From NCBI GenBank assembly GCA_963930655.1, contig OZ005602.1:28099840-28163839 (forward strand): a stretch of DNA of 64,000 bases, given 5' to 3'. The DNA comes from Myrica gale (Eukaryota > Streptophyta > Magnoliopsida > Fagales > Myricaceae). This document shows positions 44,012 through 57,262 of this stretch, in pieces; the first letter of the stretch is position 1; the number at the start of each line of letters is the position of its first letter. The position numbers were made by a program, and so were the translations under genes. The notes below the pieces were generated by a model that was not told where the DNA came from, did not search any database, and was given only the letters and a program-made list of their open reading frames with translations.

Positions 44012-47000
44012 ATGGCGAACATGCCTCCTACTCTCTCTCCCTCTCGCACTACTTGCGCTTCCCTACTCCGCCAGTTGCAGGTTCTCTCTCTCTGTGTGTG
44101 TCTTCGCTTTCTATTTCTTCAGCACCTGCTGAGAGTGAATAAGTTTCGTGTGAGTCTGTGTGTTTTTTGATCTTGCAATTAGCTTTCGTGTACTTATTTT
44201 CTTTATTTTTTATTGTAGATTTCTATATCTTCGTTTTGAATATTGAAAGAGAATATTCACGTCGCTTGCAATTGCATAAGTTTGGAGGGTTTTTTTTCAG
44301 TTGAAACACCAAGTCTTTAGAATTCGTCATTATTATTTGATTTGGGATCTGTAGATCGATATATAAATTCAAGTCCGTTGCGTACCCAACGATCAGTTTG
44401 TGGAGTTCAAATTTGGGTTATCCACTTCCCATCTAGGTTCCGATTTGCAGGGCGTTTCTAAACTCTTAATGGTGTTGTTTTAGTTCAGTTGCCCAATAGT
44501 CCAAATACATTTTTCTGTTTTTGTTATTTTAGTTTATTTTTATGATGATCTACATTTACACTAGTCCGGTCGTCTTCTTCTTGTGTAACCTCTTATACAC
44601 GTTGTTCTTTCTTCATGTAGCTTATATGGGATGAGATCGGGGAGAATGATAGCGATAGAGACAAGATGCTTCTACAACTTGAGCAAGAGTGCCTCAATAT
44701 TTATCGAAAGAAGGTTGAGAAAACAAGAAAGTACAAGGCTGACTTGCATCAGACGTTGGCTGAAGCCGATGCTGAAATCACCGATATTGTCTCAGCCCTG
44801 GGGGAACATGCCACTTTTTCACTGGTTTACTACTTTCTAGAAACTTACCGTCCTCGTTTCTCTTACTGCTATTCTGAAGATGCATTTCTCTGTCGCTTTT
44901 TCATATGCCTGACAATTGACGATTTGACAGTTTTCTACATGTTTCGGTTCTGTCTTTTTGAGAAAGATTAGTACTCCATAATTATTTCATGTTGCATATT
45001 ACTTTTTGAGTTGGTTCTCTTGGACTGTTTGGAAAGGGTAGGGGCACTCTTAAGGAGCGGATATCTGCCATAAAACCCATTTTGGAGGAGTTGAGGTCAA
45101 AGAAGCAAGAAAGACTTAGGGAGTTTTCCGAACTCCAGTCACTGGTTGTTCGGATCTGTGCTGAAATAGCAGGCAATGGCCAAAATACTAGTTCTTCTGA
45201 TCCCCAAGTTAATGAAAGTGATCTGACAGTGAGGAAGTTGGGCGAGCTCAAGTCACACCTACAGGAACTTCAGAACGAAAAGGTTCTTTGAAACTATTGA
45301 TTCAGAGTTTAAAGTTGTAGCACGCTAATAATGGACATCATTTCACTTATTTTTTCTTCTTGTGCTGTTTATTTAATGTGTAGATTTTCCGTCTAGAAAA
45401 GGTCAACAGCCATATTACTACCGTCCTTGAGCTGTCAGTTGTGATGTCATTTGATTTTTCTAAGACACTTGATGCAGTTCACCCAAGCCTGAGTGATCCC
45501 ACAGGTGGTCAAGTAAAGAGCATCAGCAATGACACTCTTGCTAGTTTAATGGGTGTGATCCGAGTGCTAAAGCACGAGAAACAGCAAAGGCTACTAAAGG
45601 TGACATAACAAAAATCTCTCTCTCTTCCGCCTGTTTATACTTGGGCCTGGAATCATGTGACTTCAAGCTTTCCATTTAAGGGCGGTTGTGGAAATTTCAT
45701 TCATACGTTGCTCAGAACTTTTCTCTGAAGAATATTGTTTCACTGTAGCTGCAAGATCTTGGGAGGACACTGATAGAGCTATGGAATCTCATGGACACAC
45801 CTGTTGATGAGCAAAAAAGATTTGAACATGTAACTAGCTTAATATCTTCCTCCGTTGATCAGGTGTCAATGCAAGGTTGCCTTGCTCTAGATGTCATCGA
45901 ACAGGTGATGCCTAGTATCTTTAATTTTTTTGCGCCTTGCATGTATTCAAAGGACACTATATAATTTTTTTAATGCTGCTATAACTCTTTCATCAGACAA
46001 CGGTTGAGGTTGAACGATTGAATGTTTTGAAAACCACAAAGATGAAGGAGTTGGTATTTAAGAGGCAAAATGAACTAGAAGAAATCTACAGGGGGGTTCA
46101 TATGGATGTGGATAGTGATGCAGCATGCCAGATTCTTGCCAGCCTCATAGATTCTGGTTCACCTGACTCTCCGTGTTTTTAGTTTTCTAGATTCACTTGA
46201 AATTGCTTTAATTCATCTATTTGTTGTTGTGCGCCTTTCCTCTGCACTAGAGATGGAGCAATTTTTCCTATGCTTGAATTGATTCTGTAGTTAGTTCCTG
46301 CTTTTGTAGCTTCTTAAGAAACTCTAGTACAATTTCAGTCCGTCTTTTCACATCTCTAAATGCTGTTTCTTTGGAAAATCTAACTTCCCCTAATTAGAAA
46401 TCTCAATCACGTGTAAAGCAGAGATTGCTTAGACTGATATCTTCTTTCTCACTCTTAGTTCATTTGTTTTGATGTTGAAACAATTTTTTTTTTAGTCAAA
46501 TCAGTTGTGGGTTATCATGGTGTATGAATTAGAAGCAGTATAGGATGGCTACGTGATTGTTGTGCTCATACTTGCCTTTACAGGTAATGTGGATCTAGAT
46601 GATCTTCTTTCAAGCATGGATGATCAGATTGCAAAAGCCAAAGAGCAAGCACTAAGCAGGAAGGATATCTTGGACAAGGTAGAGAAGTGGAAATACGCAA
46701 CTGAGGAGGAGAAGTGGCTTGAAGAATATGAAAGGGTAAAGTATCCTGAAAATTGATTGTTCTATACGTGCCAATTCCATTTTTTCAAGGGTTATGCTGA
46801 TATCTTGCTGGTGGCTGCTAAATTGTTTATAATCTAGAAGTGTACGAGTATAATATTCATAAATTGCGGCAACTGTTCCAATGTATTTTCCTCTTGGCTT
46901 TTTATGCCATCTTCAAATGCTAATTAATGACTGGTTTATAATAGCACACAATCCCATGAGTGTCTTTTTCTTTGCTAAGTACCACGAGTTACTTATTTTG

Positions 47001-49665
47001 CCAAGAATTATCGTGAATAGACATATTAAAAGATTTTTGGAAGATGTTCTGTGAGTTTTATTTGAAACATTAACACAGATTACCACCAGTGCTTAAGAAG
47101 GCCACTCTCCCACCGCCCCCCCCCCCCCCCCCAAAAAAAAAAACTCCGCAGGCAAGTTTCCTGTTTCCATGAGAGGCAGTTTCTCTATATTATACGCCTA
47201 CGTACTAGTTAATCCCTATATAACTAAGTAAAGATTTGAAGATTTCAAAAGGCCATCTCACTGTTGGCATGCGGGTAGAAATGGTAGTGAAACTGCAGTT
47301 AAATTTGGTCTGCTGACTCTATAAAAAAATGGAGCTTTCAGTAGGTTTAGGTTCAGTGCTCCTGCATCACATGATTCAACCATCCTCCTGTAGGGGAGGA
47401 GGATAAACGAATTTAGGATATGAAGGCTAGAAAATCAGAAGTGTTAGAAAATTCGTATTTTCCAGACTGGGGAGTGTATCGGTGTTAAATGCTTCACTTC
47501 AGATTCATTTTGCTTGTCTCATTGGTAGATGTGTACAAAAGACGTAATATTTTGGTAATTTTTAGGATCATTCTTATTCTTTGTTCAAGTAGGTCGTCTA
47601 CCAGGTTTTTCTTTTCTTCTTTTTGCTCATGCTGATTTGTAATATATGTAAATTCTCTTCCTGTTCATTGTCCAGGATGAAAATCGGTATTCTGCTGGAC
47701 GAGGAGCACACAAAAATCTGAAGCGTGCTGAGAAAGCACGGAATCTTGTCAGCAAAATACCATGTGAGCTTGTAATCATCATTCATCTGAATAATTTGGC
47801 TAGATATCGTAAGTATTAGATAATCACATCTTCAGTGGTCAGCATACTTTTTGCTAAGATATGTCAACTCTGTTATTAGATTTGGCAGGTTGAGCTCCCA
47901 CGAGGTTGAGTGGCTGCTCTGAGTGCATTTTCTTATTGATCAATACAATGCGGTGCAATTCTGTTCCATTAAATTGAAGCCACAAGAGGGGAAAAAAACT
48001 ATAGGTGTACTCTTGTTTGCATAGAAAAAACTTAAGTAAATAGACATCCGTGAAGAACCTAACCAAGGTTGCCATGTGGTCTTTGCGGCCATGAAAGTGA
48101 CATGATGGTGGGGACTGGGGATTAAAACTGAACTTCACGAATGCAGACAACAAAGTTCACAAGTGACATAGTATATTGCAGCATTGATATAATGTTCGTG
48201 CTACTTGAAACTGGAAAATGAAGCATATATACACTGAGATGGGCAGTGTGTACATTCTGAACACATCACGATGAGTGATGTCCAGAACAGCTATGATAAA
48301 TAGCATTTTGGAAAAGATCTAGTATATTCGGATACAGTGCTTTCATTGCCTGGAAGACTTGGTGAGAGCATTTGGGGAAGTGTAATTTCACTAGAGTACC
48401 ATATCTGCTTTTGATACTTGATCTCTCTATTGCGTTGAATTAATTGATTTACATTCAAAAGCTTTGACCTGTAATTGACATTCAACTCCCTTTTTGACTA
48501 GCTATTTGTGAGACTTTGACTGCAAAAGTAAAAGCCTGGGGGATGGAGAAAGGAAACCCTTTCCTATATGACAAGGTAGTTAATCAGCTTCAAATTGCGT
48601 AATATTCAATAGTGTAGTTGTTCGACACCTAGCACTGATTTTTTGAGTTTCAGGTTCCCATCTTACATAGCTTAGAAGAATATATTGTTCTTCGCCAAGA
48701 GAAAGAAGAGGAAAAACGCAAATTTCGGGTATGCTTAGAGCTACTGCTTTACTAGTACATGTAGTTATCTTCTTTCTGTTGACGTATATATGATGGCACT
48801 TTCAACTCTCAAACTCCAGAACTAAACAAAAGTCGTTGCTCATTCCCGCTCATGCTTTCTAGCCTATGCTTGCAATAACAATTCCCTTGTCTACGGTTGA
48901 GGGGCTGCAGCGTAGAGAGAGATATTAGGTCTGACCAAGAGTCTCCTTGCTGTTCATTCCTTAAGCGTGTGACATTAAGGTTAAATGCAGCTAGTTATCA
49001 TCTACAAGATGCTGGTCAACTATATTTGATGCCCCTGAGGATACTTAATGAAATAGATTCAATGGCTTATGATATTTTTGACACAGAAGTTGTTAATATG
49101 TTACATTGATTGGGGTATGGATGTTTTGTGTGGGTAAGTTCAAGTTACCTTTGTTTTTTGTTCAAAGACTTCCACCATTTACTTTTTGGAGAGCCATAAC
49201 CAAATTGATATTTTTCATATTTTGAATTGTATTGAAGGTTGAGATGAATACTTACCCAAAAAAGAAAGAAAGGTTGAGATGAATGGTCTCAGTATTACAG
49301 CTTGTTGAGGATGCTAATCCCTAACATTGCATATGTTTCACACCATAAGTTTCATTCTGGAAAACTGCTTGATATGGTTTTTCATATGGTTTGTTCTGCA
49401 GGAGCAGAAACGGCTGCAAGATGTTCTTGCAGCGGAACAAGAGGCCCGCTTTGGTTCAAGGCCCATACCAAAGAAGCCGCTGGGTCAAAGCACCTGTACA
49501 AACACCATGGTTGGGACACCCACAGGCCGCCGGGTGGTGACTCCTTCAGGCCGTCATGGAATATCAGCTGGAAAGGAACATATAGAGAGTGGCAGGGTCA
49601 ATAACATAATACCTGTCAACTACGTTGCTCTTTCAAAGGATGATTCAACCTCACAGGGTATTTAG
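44012..49665 (+). CDS. MAP65: MAP65 microtubule-associated protein (PRC1/Ase1 family)
   Basis: Eleven exons: 44012-44080, 44621-44824, 45037-45282, 45384-45599, 45749-45904, 45997-46156, 46584-46735, 47676-47763, 48502-48575, 48654-48728 and 49402-49665. They sum to 1704 nt and 567 residues, normal for the family. MAP65 dimers cross-link antiparallel microtubules in the phragmoplast, spindle midzone and cortical arrays. Recognisable parts are the N-terminal [19 protein letters not shown], a long coiled-coil rod (residues about 40-350), and the microtubule-binding domain with [15 protein letters not shown], [42 protein letters not shown]. The basic C-terminal tail holds [15 protein letters not shown], Ser/Thr-Pro sites likely to be cell-cycle kinase targets, and ends [15 protein letters not shown]. 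The start of exon 3 (AAAG|GGTAGG) is the least certain splice site. Confidence 0.92.
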
Positions 49666-50406
49666 GCTGCTCTCTCATGTTTTTGACCTGATTGTAAATG
49701 AGTCTTCTTTTATATAGCATGCTCTCTTCTTCTGTATGACAAAAATATTTTTTGTTTCCCTGCATAGAATGAGAAGTACAAATTTTGTTGAGCCTGAATA
49801 AAAACATGTTACCCTTTGGTTTCAAGATTCAACTATTTCTCACTGCTCGCAAGATGTACAAGTGAACTTCATGCTTTTGCGGTTCTCTTAGGAACCATAT
49901 ACAATCAAGTATTTTGTAGGAACAAATCAAGTAGGCAAAAGTTTGAGGTAACAAATTTTTGTACAAGAGGAAATTCCTTCTTTTTTCAGACAAGCTTCAT
50001 ATCCATCTTTCAGAGAATCTGTCAACTTTGTTGATTGCTTTCCTAGATGAAACTTTGTGCAACAACAGCTCAGTCAAGGGTTTTGTTGGACCCTTTTGTT
50101 GCATCTGTGATGTGGATCATGAAAGTGAGATCCACTTTAGCGCTATGGTGCGTGTTTGGTTGGCTATAATTATGACCTGCACAGCGGAGATTAGGATGCG
50201 CTAGAGTTTTCGGGGAACTCTGATCTTGCAGGTTTTTAGAATTCAAACAATTATTCTCAGATAAAAACATGCAACCTTGAATGATTAAGTTCTACTTCCA
50301 CTCCTAATTTAAGAGCTTAAATTAAAACATTCAAAGTGAGGAAGCTGAAAATCCAGCCTTGTTTTGAGATTCACAAATCCCCTGTATGCTGTATTAGAAG
50401 ATATTA
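49666..50406. other. MAP65 3' flank
   Basis: Contains the 3' UTR. The remaining sequence has no recognisable gene. Short open frames on both strands have no family character. Confidence 0.45.
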
Positions 50407-50706
50407 GGGGAAAATATACTTTACACCCACAAACTACTGGGTAGAGACACGTTGCACCCCAAACTATCATCTTTAAAATATTGCATTCTCAAACAGTTAT
50501 TAAACACTTTGCATCCTCTATTTGACAATAATACCCTTGAGAAATTAACGAATTGACAACAATATCTTCAATATAGTCTAAAAATTTGACAAAGGATGGA
50601 AAATGTCAAAAATTGGTATTTAAAGGGTGCAATGTGTCCAAACTAGTAGTTTAAGGTGCAAAGGAAAAACCTATGATAGTTCGTGGGTGAAAAATGTATT
50701 TTCTCC
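50407..50706. mobile_element. Palindromic MITE, 300 bp
   Basis: Ends GGGGAAAATATACTTTACACCC and GGGTGAAAAATGTATTTTCTCC are inverted copies. Inner segments (CACAAACTA against TAGTTCGTG; GTTGCACCCCAAACTA against TAGTTTAAGGTGCAA) extend the pairing. Flanks AAGATATTA and GAGATATAT match at 6 of 9. Non-coding. Confidence 0.65.
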
Positions 50707-50834
50707 GAGATATATATTACTGGGAAAGAAGACTATTATCCTTTCAAAACGTTTGAATGCAACCTGTTCCGTTGCCTATTACCTCTATAAAGCATAGTAA
50801 CCTTCTTGCATATCATCATGCTGCCTCCATTTCT

Positions 50835-51343
50835 TAGGGCTGCACAACCGGAATGCGGTCCGGTTTTTCGGACCGCATTCCGGTCCTTAAATAATATAGG
50901 ACCGGACCGGACCACTTATAAGTGGTCCGGTCCGGTCCGGTTTCACTAAATGCGGTCCGGTCCGGACCACTTAAGTGGTCCGGACCGGTTTTAATTTTTT
51001 TCAATTTTTTAAATTTTTTCAAAATTTTTTTTAGGTTAATTTCAAATGGGAAGTGTATATAAAAATGTTAAGTTTTAGTTTAGATAAAAATTAAACGTTT
51101 TATGTTTATAATTTGTATTAAAAATATAAAAAAATATTTATTTTTTTATTTTTTTAATAAATGCGGTCCGGTCCAGTCCGGACCGCATTTATTATAAAAG
51201 AGGACCGGACCGGACTGTATAACCGGATTTATCCGGTCCGGTCCGGACCGGACCGCATTTTAAGAAAAAAACCGGACCGGACCGGAAATCCGGTCCGGTT
51301 TTCCGGTCCGGTCCGGTCTGCGGTCCGGTTCTGTTCACCCCTA
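50835..51343. mobile_element. hAT-type element built of CCGGTCCGG repeats
   Basis: Termini TAGGGCTG and CACCCCTA with perfect 8-bp flanking repeats CCATTTCT (50827-50834 and 51344-51351). Both arms (about 160-200 bp each) are dense arrays of GGTCCGGTCCGG and ATGCGGTCCGG in both orientations, able to form many nested hairpins. The centre is AT-rich. Frames through it only read repeats such as GPDRT and are not genes. Non-autonomous. Confidence 0.88.
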
Positions 51344-51351
51344 CCATTTCT

Positions 51352-54300
51352 TCACAAGTGTTGACAAATTATGATATTCGACAGAAACTGAGATATCCAA
51401 CAATGATGTCAACCTGAAAACATCACTTCTCGTATTTCGCTCTTTTTTTTTCACTCAACGTGTCTATTGGCAATGACCCTCTTTAGCTTTCTTTGATTTT
51501 GATAATATTTTCCATCATTCTACAGAAAGTCTAGGGTTTTGGAATAGAAGGAGGTTCACTTATAACCGATCACATCCCTGTTGTACTAGTTCATTATAAA
51601 TGACTTCCAAAATCGAAGGAAGTCACAATTTTATGCATTCAAGTCCATGAAAGGAGGCATAATTGGACTACATGATCTACATCATTTATCCAAACATGAT
51701 ATGCAAAACAACTTCATGTGCGACTCACATGCCTTAATAGCAAAACTACAGAGAATTATCCACCCCAAAAAAGGGGGGGGGGGGAAGGAAAAAGTCAAAT
51801 CCTTTTCCAGAAGTCCCAAATTATCAGTCTTTAAATGGCGTGAAACAAACACAAAACTGCCTGCAACTCTAAGTCAATTCCTGCCTAAAGAAACCCAAGA
51901 CAAAAAGGAAAGCCAAAGCCACTTTCCACATTTCACAGCAGTTTGTGTAGTTCTTTATGAAAATCCATACAATGAATTGGGTCGTTTGCTTGTTGTAGTT
52001 GTTTGATGAAAAGCCATACAATGACTTGTTGTAGTTGAGGTTGAAGAGGATTGAGGCAGCAAATCATTAGATTAAGAAATATTTCTTGGTTTTGGCGTGA
52101 TACCAACAAGTCATTGTCTTCAGTAACTAGTAGTTTGTCATTCTCTCTAGTGCCTGTGATGTCAAAGAAGCCCCCCCCCCAAAAAAAAACAAGGAAAGAA
52201 GAATCAACATAGTGTAAGGGAATTGTTTAAGTTAGTGTGCTTGGTCACACTCATGATCTGTGTCTACTATTGGCTGCTTTCCTTCCTTCCAAATAATTCA
52301 GAGCTAGAATAACATTGGAGATCCAATACAATCAGCAACCAGGCCGAATCAACACTTCATCTGGTCACTGTGCAAAAGCTGTATGGGACCAGCTCCTCCA
52401 ATACTTATTCTAATTTTTAGGCAAAGGGGAAAGCAAAAATTGATGTGTTCATAGTATAAGTTTCTCTCATATATAGGTGACATCGTGCTATATTGAGATC
52501 AGATCAGTAGGTTAAGAAACTTCAAAAGGAGCTAGCTGCAAGGAACCTAATTTTTGTTGATCTCTTTTTCCTTTCAATTGGAAAATCTGCAGCTGGGGCT
52601 GTGGGGAGAGAGAGATTTCACCTTTTCCAGAATATTTTATACTCTGTTGCAACAACTGATTCCACAAGTGGACGGTGTAAATTTATAATATATATTAAGA
52701 TGGAAGATTGGAGGAAGAACACAAAGTACTTCAGGTGCAAATAAAGTTACACTCCTCCCATAAAACAACAAATTTGAACTATCCACTCAGCAGCGGAATT
52801 TGTGAGCATAATCAAAAGAAAGAAAGGAGTTGATCATCTCCCAACATCCTTATCCACAAATTGCGATCGTTTCGTGTGCCGATGATATTCGTATCTTCTG
52901 GGGATAATGCAGAGCCAAAGTACACTAATCATGCATGCAAGAACACTAATCTAAGATTACTATTAGATTAATGGCAATGCTCCAAACATGGGACTGGGGG
53001 CATTGCCCTGTCTCCATTGTTGTTTAAATGTGGTGCTGTAAAGTGCTTATAGAAGCATCAAAAGTGGGGGAATTATATGAATGCGGAGAATCGACTATCA
53101 ATATTGCATGATTACGCACAATAAACCCTTAGTGCTTTCCTTGCAGATTAGCATAACTGTTCTGCATCGGATCATATGCTTTTGTTTTTTCTCCAAACAA
53201 ATATATATTATATAAATATATTTAACCCCTTTCCTCCTACTGCTAGGAAGCTCGAGTCGTGTGCTTTTTCTGATCAGCTTCGACGAAGGTTGTTCTAGGG
53301 TGGGGGAAAAGAAAATTATGCGGAGGTTCGACAATAGTTGTCCCAAAACTAAGCTCACAATTCTAGGCCTAGCTAGCAAGCTAGTGGGTGTCGTTTAATC
53401 CAGTTTATGTCCTGAATTTAATATGTCGTGTTGGATGTGCTCTCAGGTTTAGATGAATACGACCTCCAGTACTATGGCATAGTGATTCCACCATGGCCCT
53501 CATGAAGAAATGGGAAACCTTGGTTGCAATATCAGAACTCAGCAAGCAACAACAGGACAGGGTTGGCATGATTATTTTAATTTGAAGAACACAATGATTT
53601 AGATCCCATTATCCATTTGGTTAAAAGAGAATAGAAAATCTACACGTCTCCTAGTGATTTTTGAGGTTCCACGGGTTTAATTCAAGAGCCACCAGCTGCA
53701 CTTTTCGTAGGAACATAGCAGCTGCAGCCAGCATCTTGTTAGAAACTTTTACAGATATATGTAATATATTACATATATATGCAGAAAATATTATGAGCTC
53801 CAGTAGTTAAATGATATCATTTCTTTTGGATTACGGTTTTTCAGTCCTTTCTGCTTTTCTTACATAAATTAATTGAAACATTTAGTAATCAAATGACTCT
53901 CAAGTAAGATCACTAATGTATGTGGGTCAAGTTTTGGGATCAAAATTCTTTGTAATTTTTTGCCCAAATTGTATGGTGCAATTTGAAGAGAGATAGACAC
54001 AACAAGTTAACCTCTTATTTTTATTTTATTTTAAGGGGTCTTTAGCAGGCATAAGGTACATAGATTAGAGCATCACATAATAGAGTTTAGTGGTTGCATG
54101 CCAAATTCGTAGCCTTTCACACTGTTGTGGCATGTGTTACACGCTATACTTAAATAGTCATTAGGATCGGAATCTCCACTCGACTTTATACAATATTTTG
54201 TCTAAGAACTTTGGCTCTGAAGAAATGCCCTTAATCAATCAGGATTGGTTACAATATAGTGAGAATCTGCTTTTACTTTTGTTTTATTTATATTCATGAG

Positions 54301-57262
54301 GCCTTTTCATTTGACATTTATTTTCGTCATGTGATTAAATTACATGGATTAGTATTCCAATGGCGTCTAATATGCTTGCTGACAAATTAACGCCTTCTCA
54401 ATCATTATATATCAAAATTTGTAAGATTCTCTTGGGAGAAAATCATTTCCCAACTATTAATAGCTGACATACCCTAGAGGCCCCACACTTCAAAAGAAGA
54501 AGAGAGAACCCACATTGATGTTCTCAGCTGCCACCACCAACAAATGTATTTCCCACATTCTCGTTATTATTATGTTATTTTGACATGATTTCTAAAGGTA
54601 CAAACTTTAGATAACACTTATAGATGCTTGTCAACAGTTAATCTCAAATGCATCATGTCCTTCCTTCTAGATTAAGCTTTTATAATATGCTTTCAGGCTT
54701 TAGAGAAAGTCATGTCCTCTCTGAACTGAAGAACAACTCATACGGCCATTATTCGTATCTATTTATTTTTTTCATGTACTTATTTATATAACATAAAGTT
54801 CTATAAATCAAAGCTAAGAAACTAATTGAGGGGGCAAGAGTATATATTATGGAATGTGAAAGGCATATAATATAAGTGCAGTCATACATCATCATGACAG
54901 ACAGATCAGATCGAGGGAGAGAAATTGAGGGAGCTAGCTGGGTGGCTTACTCGAATATCTGCATGAGTTTCTAACGTTTGCTTAAGATGAATTTGGGGTC
55001 AGATTCTTGTATCTTGAAGTGTGAAAACAAAACTGAAACATTGTCATGTGTAGGGAAAATCAAGATGCTCTGTCTAGCAAATTGTTCAAGGAGCTGAGAG
55101 AATAAGATCGATGAACTTTGAGCAACTAAAGTGAAAGCTCATGAGATTCAAAGATGCCTGTTGGCGATATTCTATTTGTCAAAGAGAACTAATGCAACTT
55201 GCCCACTTGAGAACATTCTGGAGAGGGGATCCGCTAATTTGCTTCAAAAAGCTACAGAAGTTTGTCGGAAAGTACATTCGTATGGGACTGTTATATGTGG
55301 AATTTAACTCATTTTTTCAAATATGGAGTCCAGAAGTTCTTCACTACTACTGGGTACATTCGTATATATGGAACTGTTATATGTGGAATTTAAATCATTT
55401 TTTCAAGTACTTTATGTCCATGTTTTAAACATCATATTGGGTGCAAAATTAGTAGGTGGATTTGGCTTCCAAACGTGATTTCAAGACGCATCAATTATAT
55501 CTATAGGTATTCTTGTTGGGGATAGAATGATAAGGATAGATGTTCTAATAGTGCTGACAATTACTAGACCAAGATCTGAATGATAAGTCCAGCACAAGTT
55601 GACAAGTTGACGTCAAACATTAATAATAGACTTGTATGTGTGAATGATCTACTGTCTATCCCAACGCGGGTAATGTTAATTGAAATTGGTGGGGTGAAGT
55701 GTGAAGTCATTTCTCAAGCTCAGGATTTTAGCTCTTATACTATGGATCTACTACTTATCCTAAAAATTGTGTGAGTATCGGAATAGAAAAATGAAAAGTA
55801 TTGAATCTCTATATATGCTCATCACATGATGAAAGATGGATATCTCATCTCAGAATTTGTTTCTGCGCGCATATATAACGATTGAAGAAAACCTTTAGCC
55901 CTCGAACAATCCAAATTCCATCAATAGCCATTGTGGCGCCATTTAGTTTAGGATCTCATTCACTGAGTAATATTATACCATATATTTAGTTGGAAAATGC
56001 TCTCTTTTGCGCGAGTATAATTCCATTTAGTCAGAGAATGATCGTTTTTCATGGCGATGTGGAACAACCGGTGATGTCTTAGTCCAAAACATTCAAGGCG
56101 GTACTGATGAGGGACTTGTAGCTTCACCTTATAATATCATATGCTTCGAAGTTGGATATATTGACACTTCCAGAACCATTACTCTTTGCTGGCTTCATTT
56201 ATATATAGTACTGTACGTGTTGGAGAAAGAGATAACCAGAGCGGGACATGCAACAGCCAACAGTGCTAAGGGTACTGTATGGATGGTTGGGTTCGAATCA
56301 AAACCTCCATTATCCTGTTGTTGGGCGCTGTTTTGTTAATTAGGATAAATATGGTTAACTAATCATGAAATTCAGAAAATTGTTTCATTCAAATGTCAAT
56401 CATTTATAATTATCCTTATCAAAGTACGCTTCGAGAGTCGACCTTTTATTCTGTAGAATAGAATCAACGTCTGTGATCTGATTTTATATATATCTGCAGT
56501 CGTCACCTTCCTGGCCCACTACTGTCACATGAGGATTTTGAATTTAAGAAAGAACAGCAGGATGAAAGGAGGCAAGGGGGAAAAAAAGCAAAAGAAAAAT
56601 ATACCCTATGACATGATGAGATTGACCCTCAATGCATGGGTTCCCAGTTGTGTGGTACACAGTATCTTTTTCCCAGCTTTCCTTGTTGTTATGTTTTAAT
56701 CAAGGGGTGCATATATGGTAGCTCGATCTTATGCTTAGTCAGTTGTGGGACTGACGAGGGCAGGGGGAATTGGGGGGGGGGGGGGGGTATCAGATGCAAA
56801 ATATAGATGCATTTTAAGATTCCGACAGTATTGTCATGCAAGGATTCATCTGCAGCTAGCATTATAAATATGTCAACCACTAGCACCATCAGTGGAATCT
56901 GAATCAGACGTCAGCAGCAGAACTAGCAAAATTCCAAAAGGCATGCATTTACACACGATGGAGCACAAAAAAATTGAGATAAAGGGGAAAGAAACTCTCT
57001 TGGATTCTCAGATATAATTCCATAGCTCAAAGTCTTTGTTTATTATTAGTAGTATCTCACATAAAAACACCCCAAACTCCCATATATTCTAACTTTGAGT
57101 AAGAAAGAAAAATTAAAAGAAGAAAAAAAAAAGACAACAAAATGGGGGATGAAAAGACAAAAAAATCCTATCCCCATACATCCCTTCCTATCATGCATTT
57201 TGCTTGTTTCTCATGGCTGGTTTTCATGGGGTGGGGTGGGGGTTCTGGAATTAGTGGGCTTG
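51352..57262. other. Long gene-free stretch
   Basis: About 5.9 kb in which no coding exon, RNA gene or defined element is recognised. AT-rich, with G or C homopolymers near 51775-51785, 52172-52180 and 56774-56788. The last kilobase is the 3' side of the minus-strand WAT1-related gene. Long non-coding or microRNA transcripts cannot be excluded by eye. Confidence 0.45.

Noticed and set aside
48897..49109. 70-codon frame between the last two MAP65 exons
   Set aside because: Lies in the intron and skipping it gives a perfect MAP65 junction.
50834..51364. Frames reading GPDRT/RSGPVRT repeats
   Set aside because: Translation of the CCGGTCCGG arrays of a hAT element, not a protein gene.
55141..55428. 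95-codon frame
   Set aside because: No family features; part consists of a short internal repeat (TATATGTGGAATTTAA twice).
56285..56310. GGTTCGAATC resembling a tRNA T-loop
   Set aside because: No acceptor stem, D arm or anticodon arm can be built around it.
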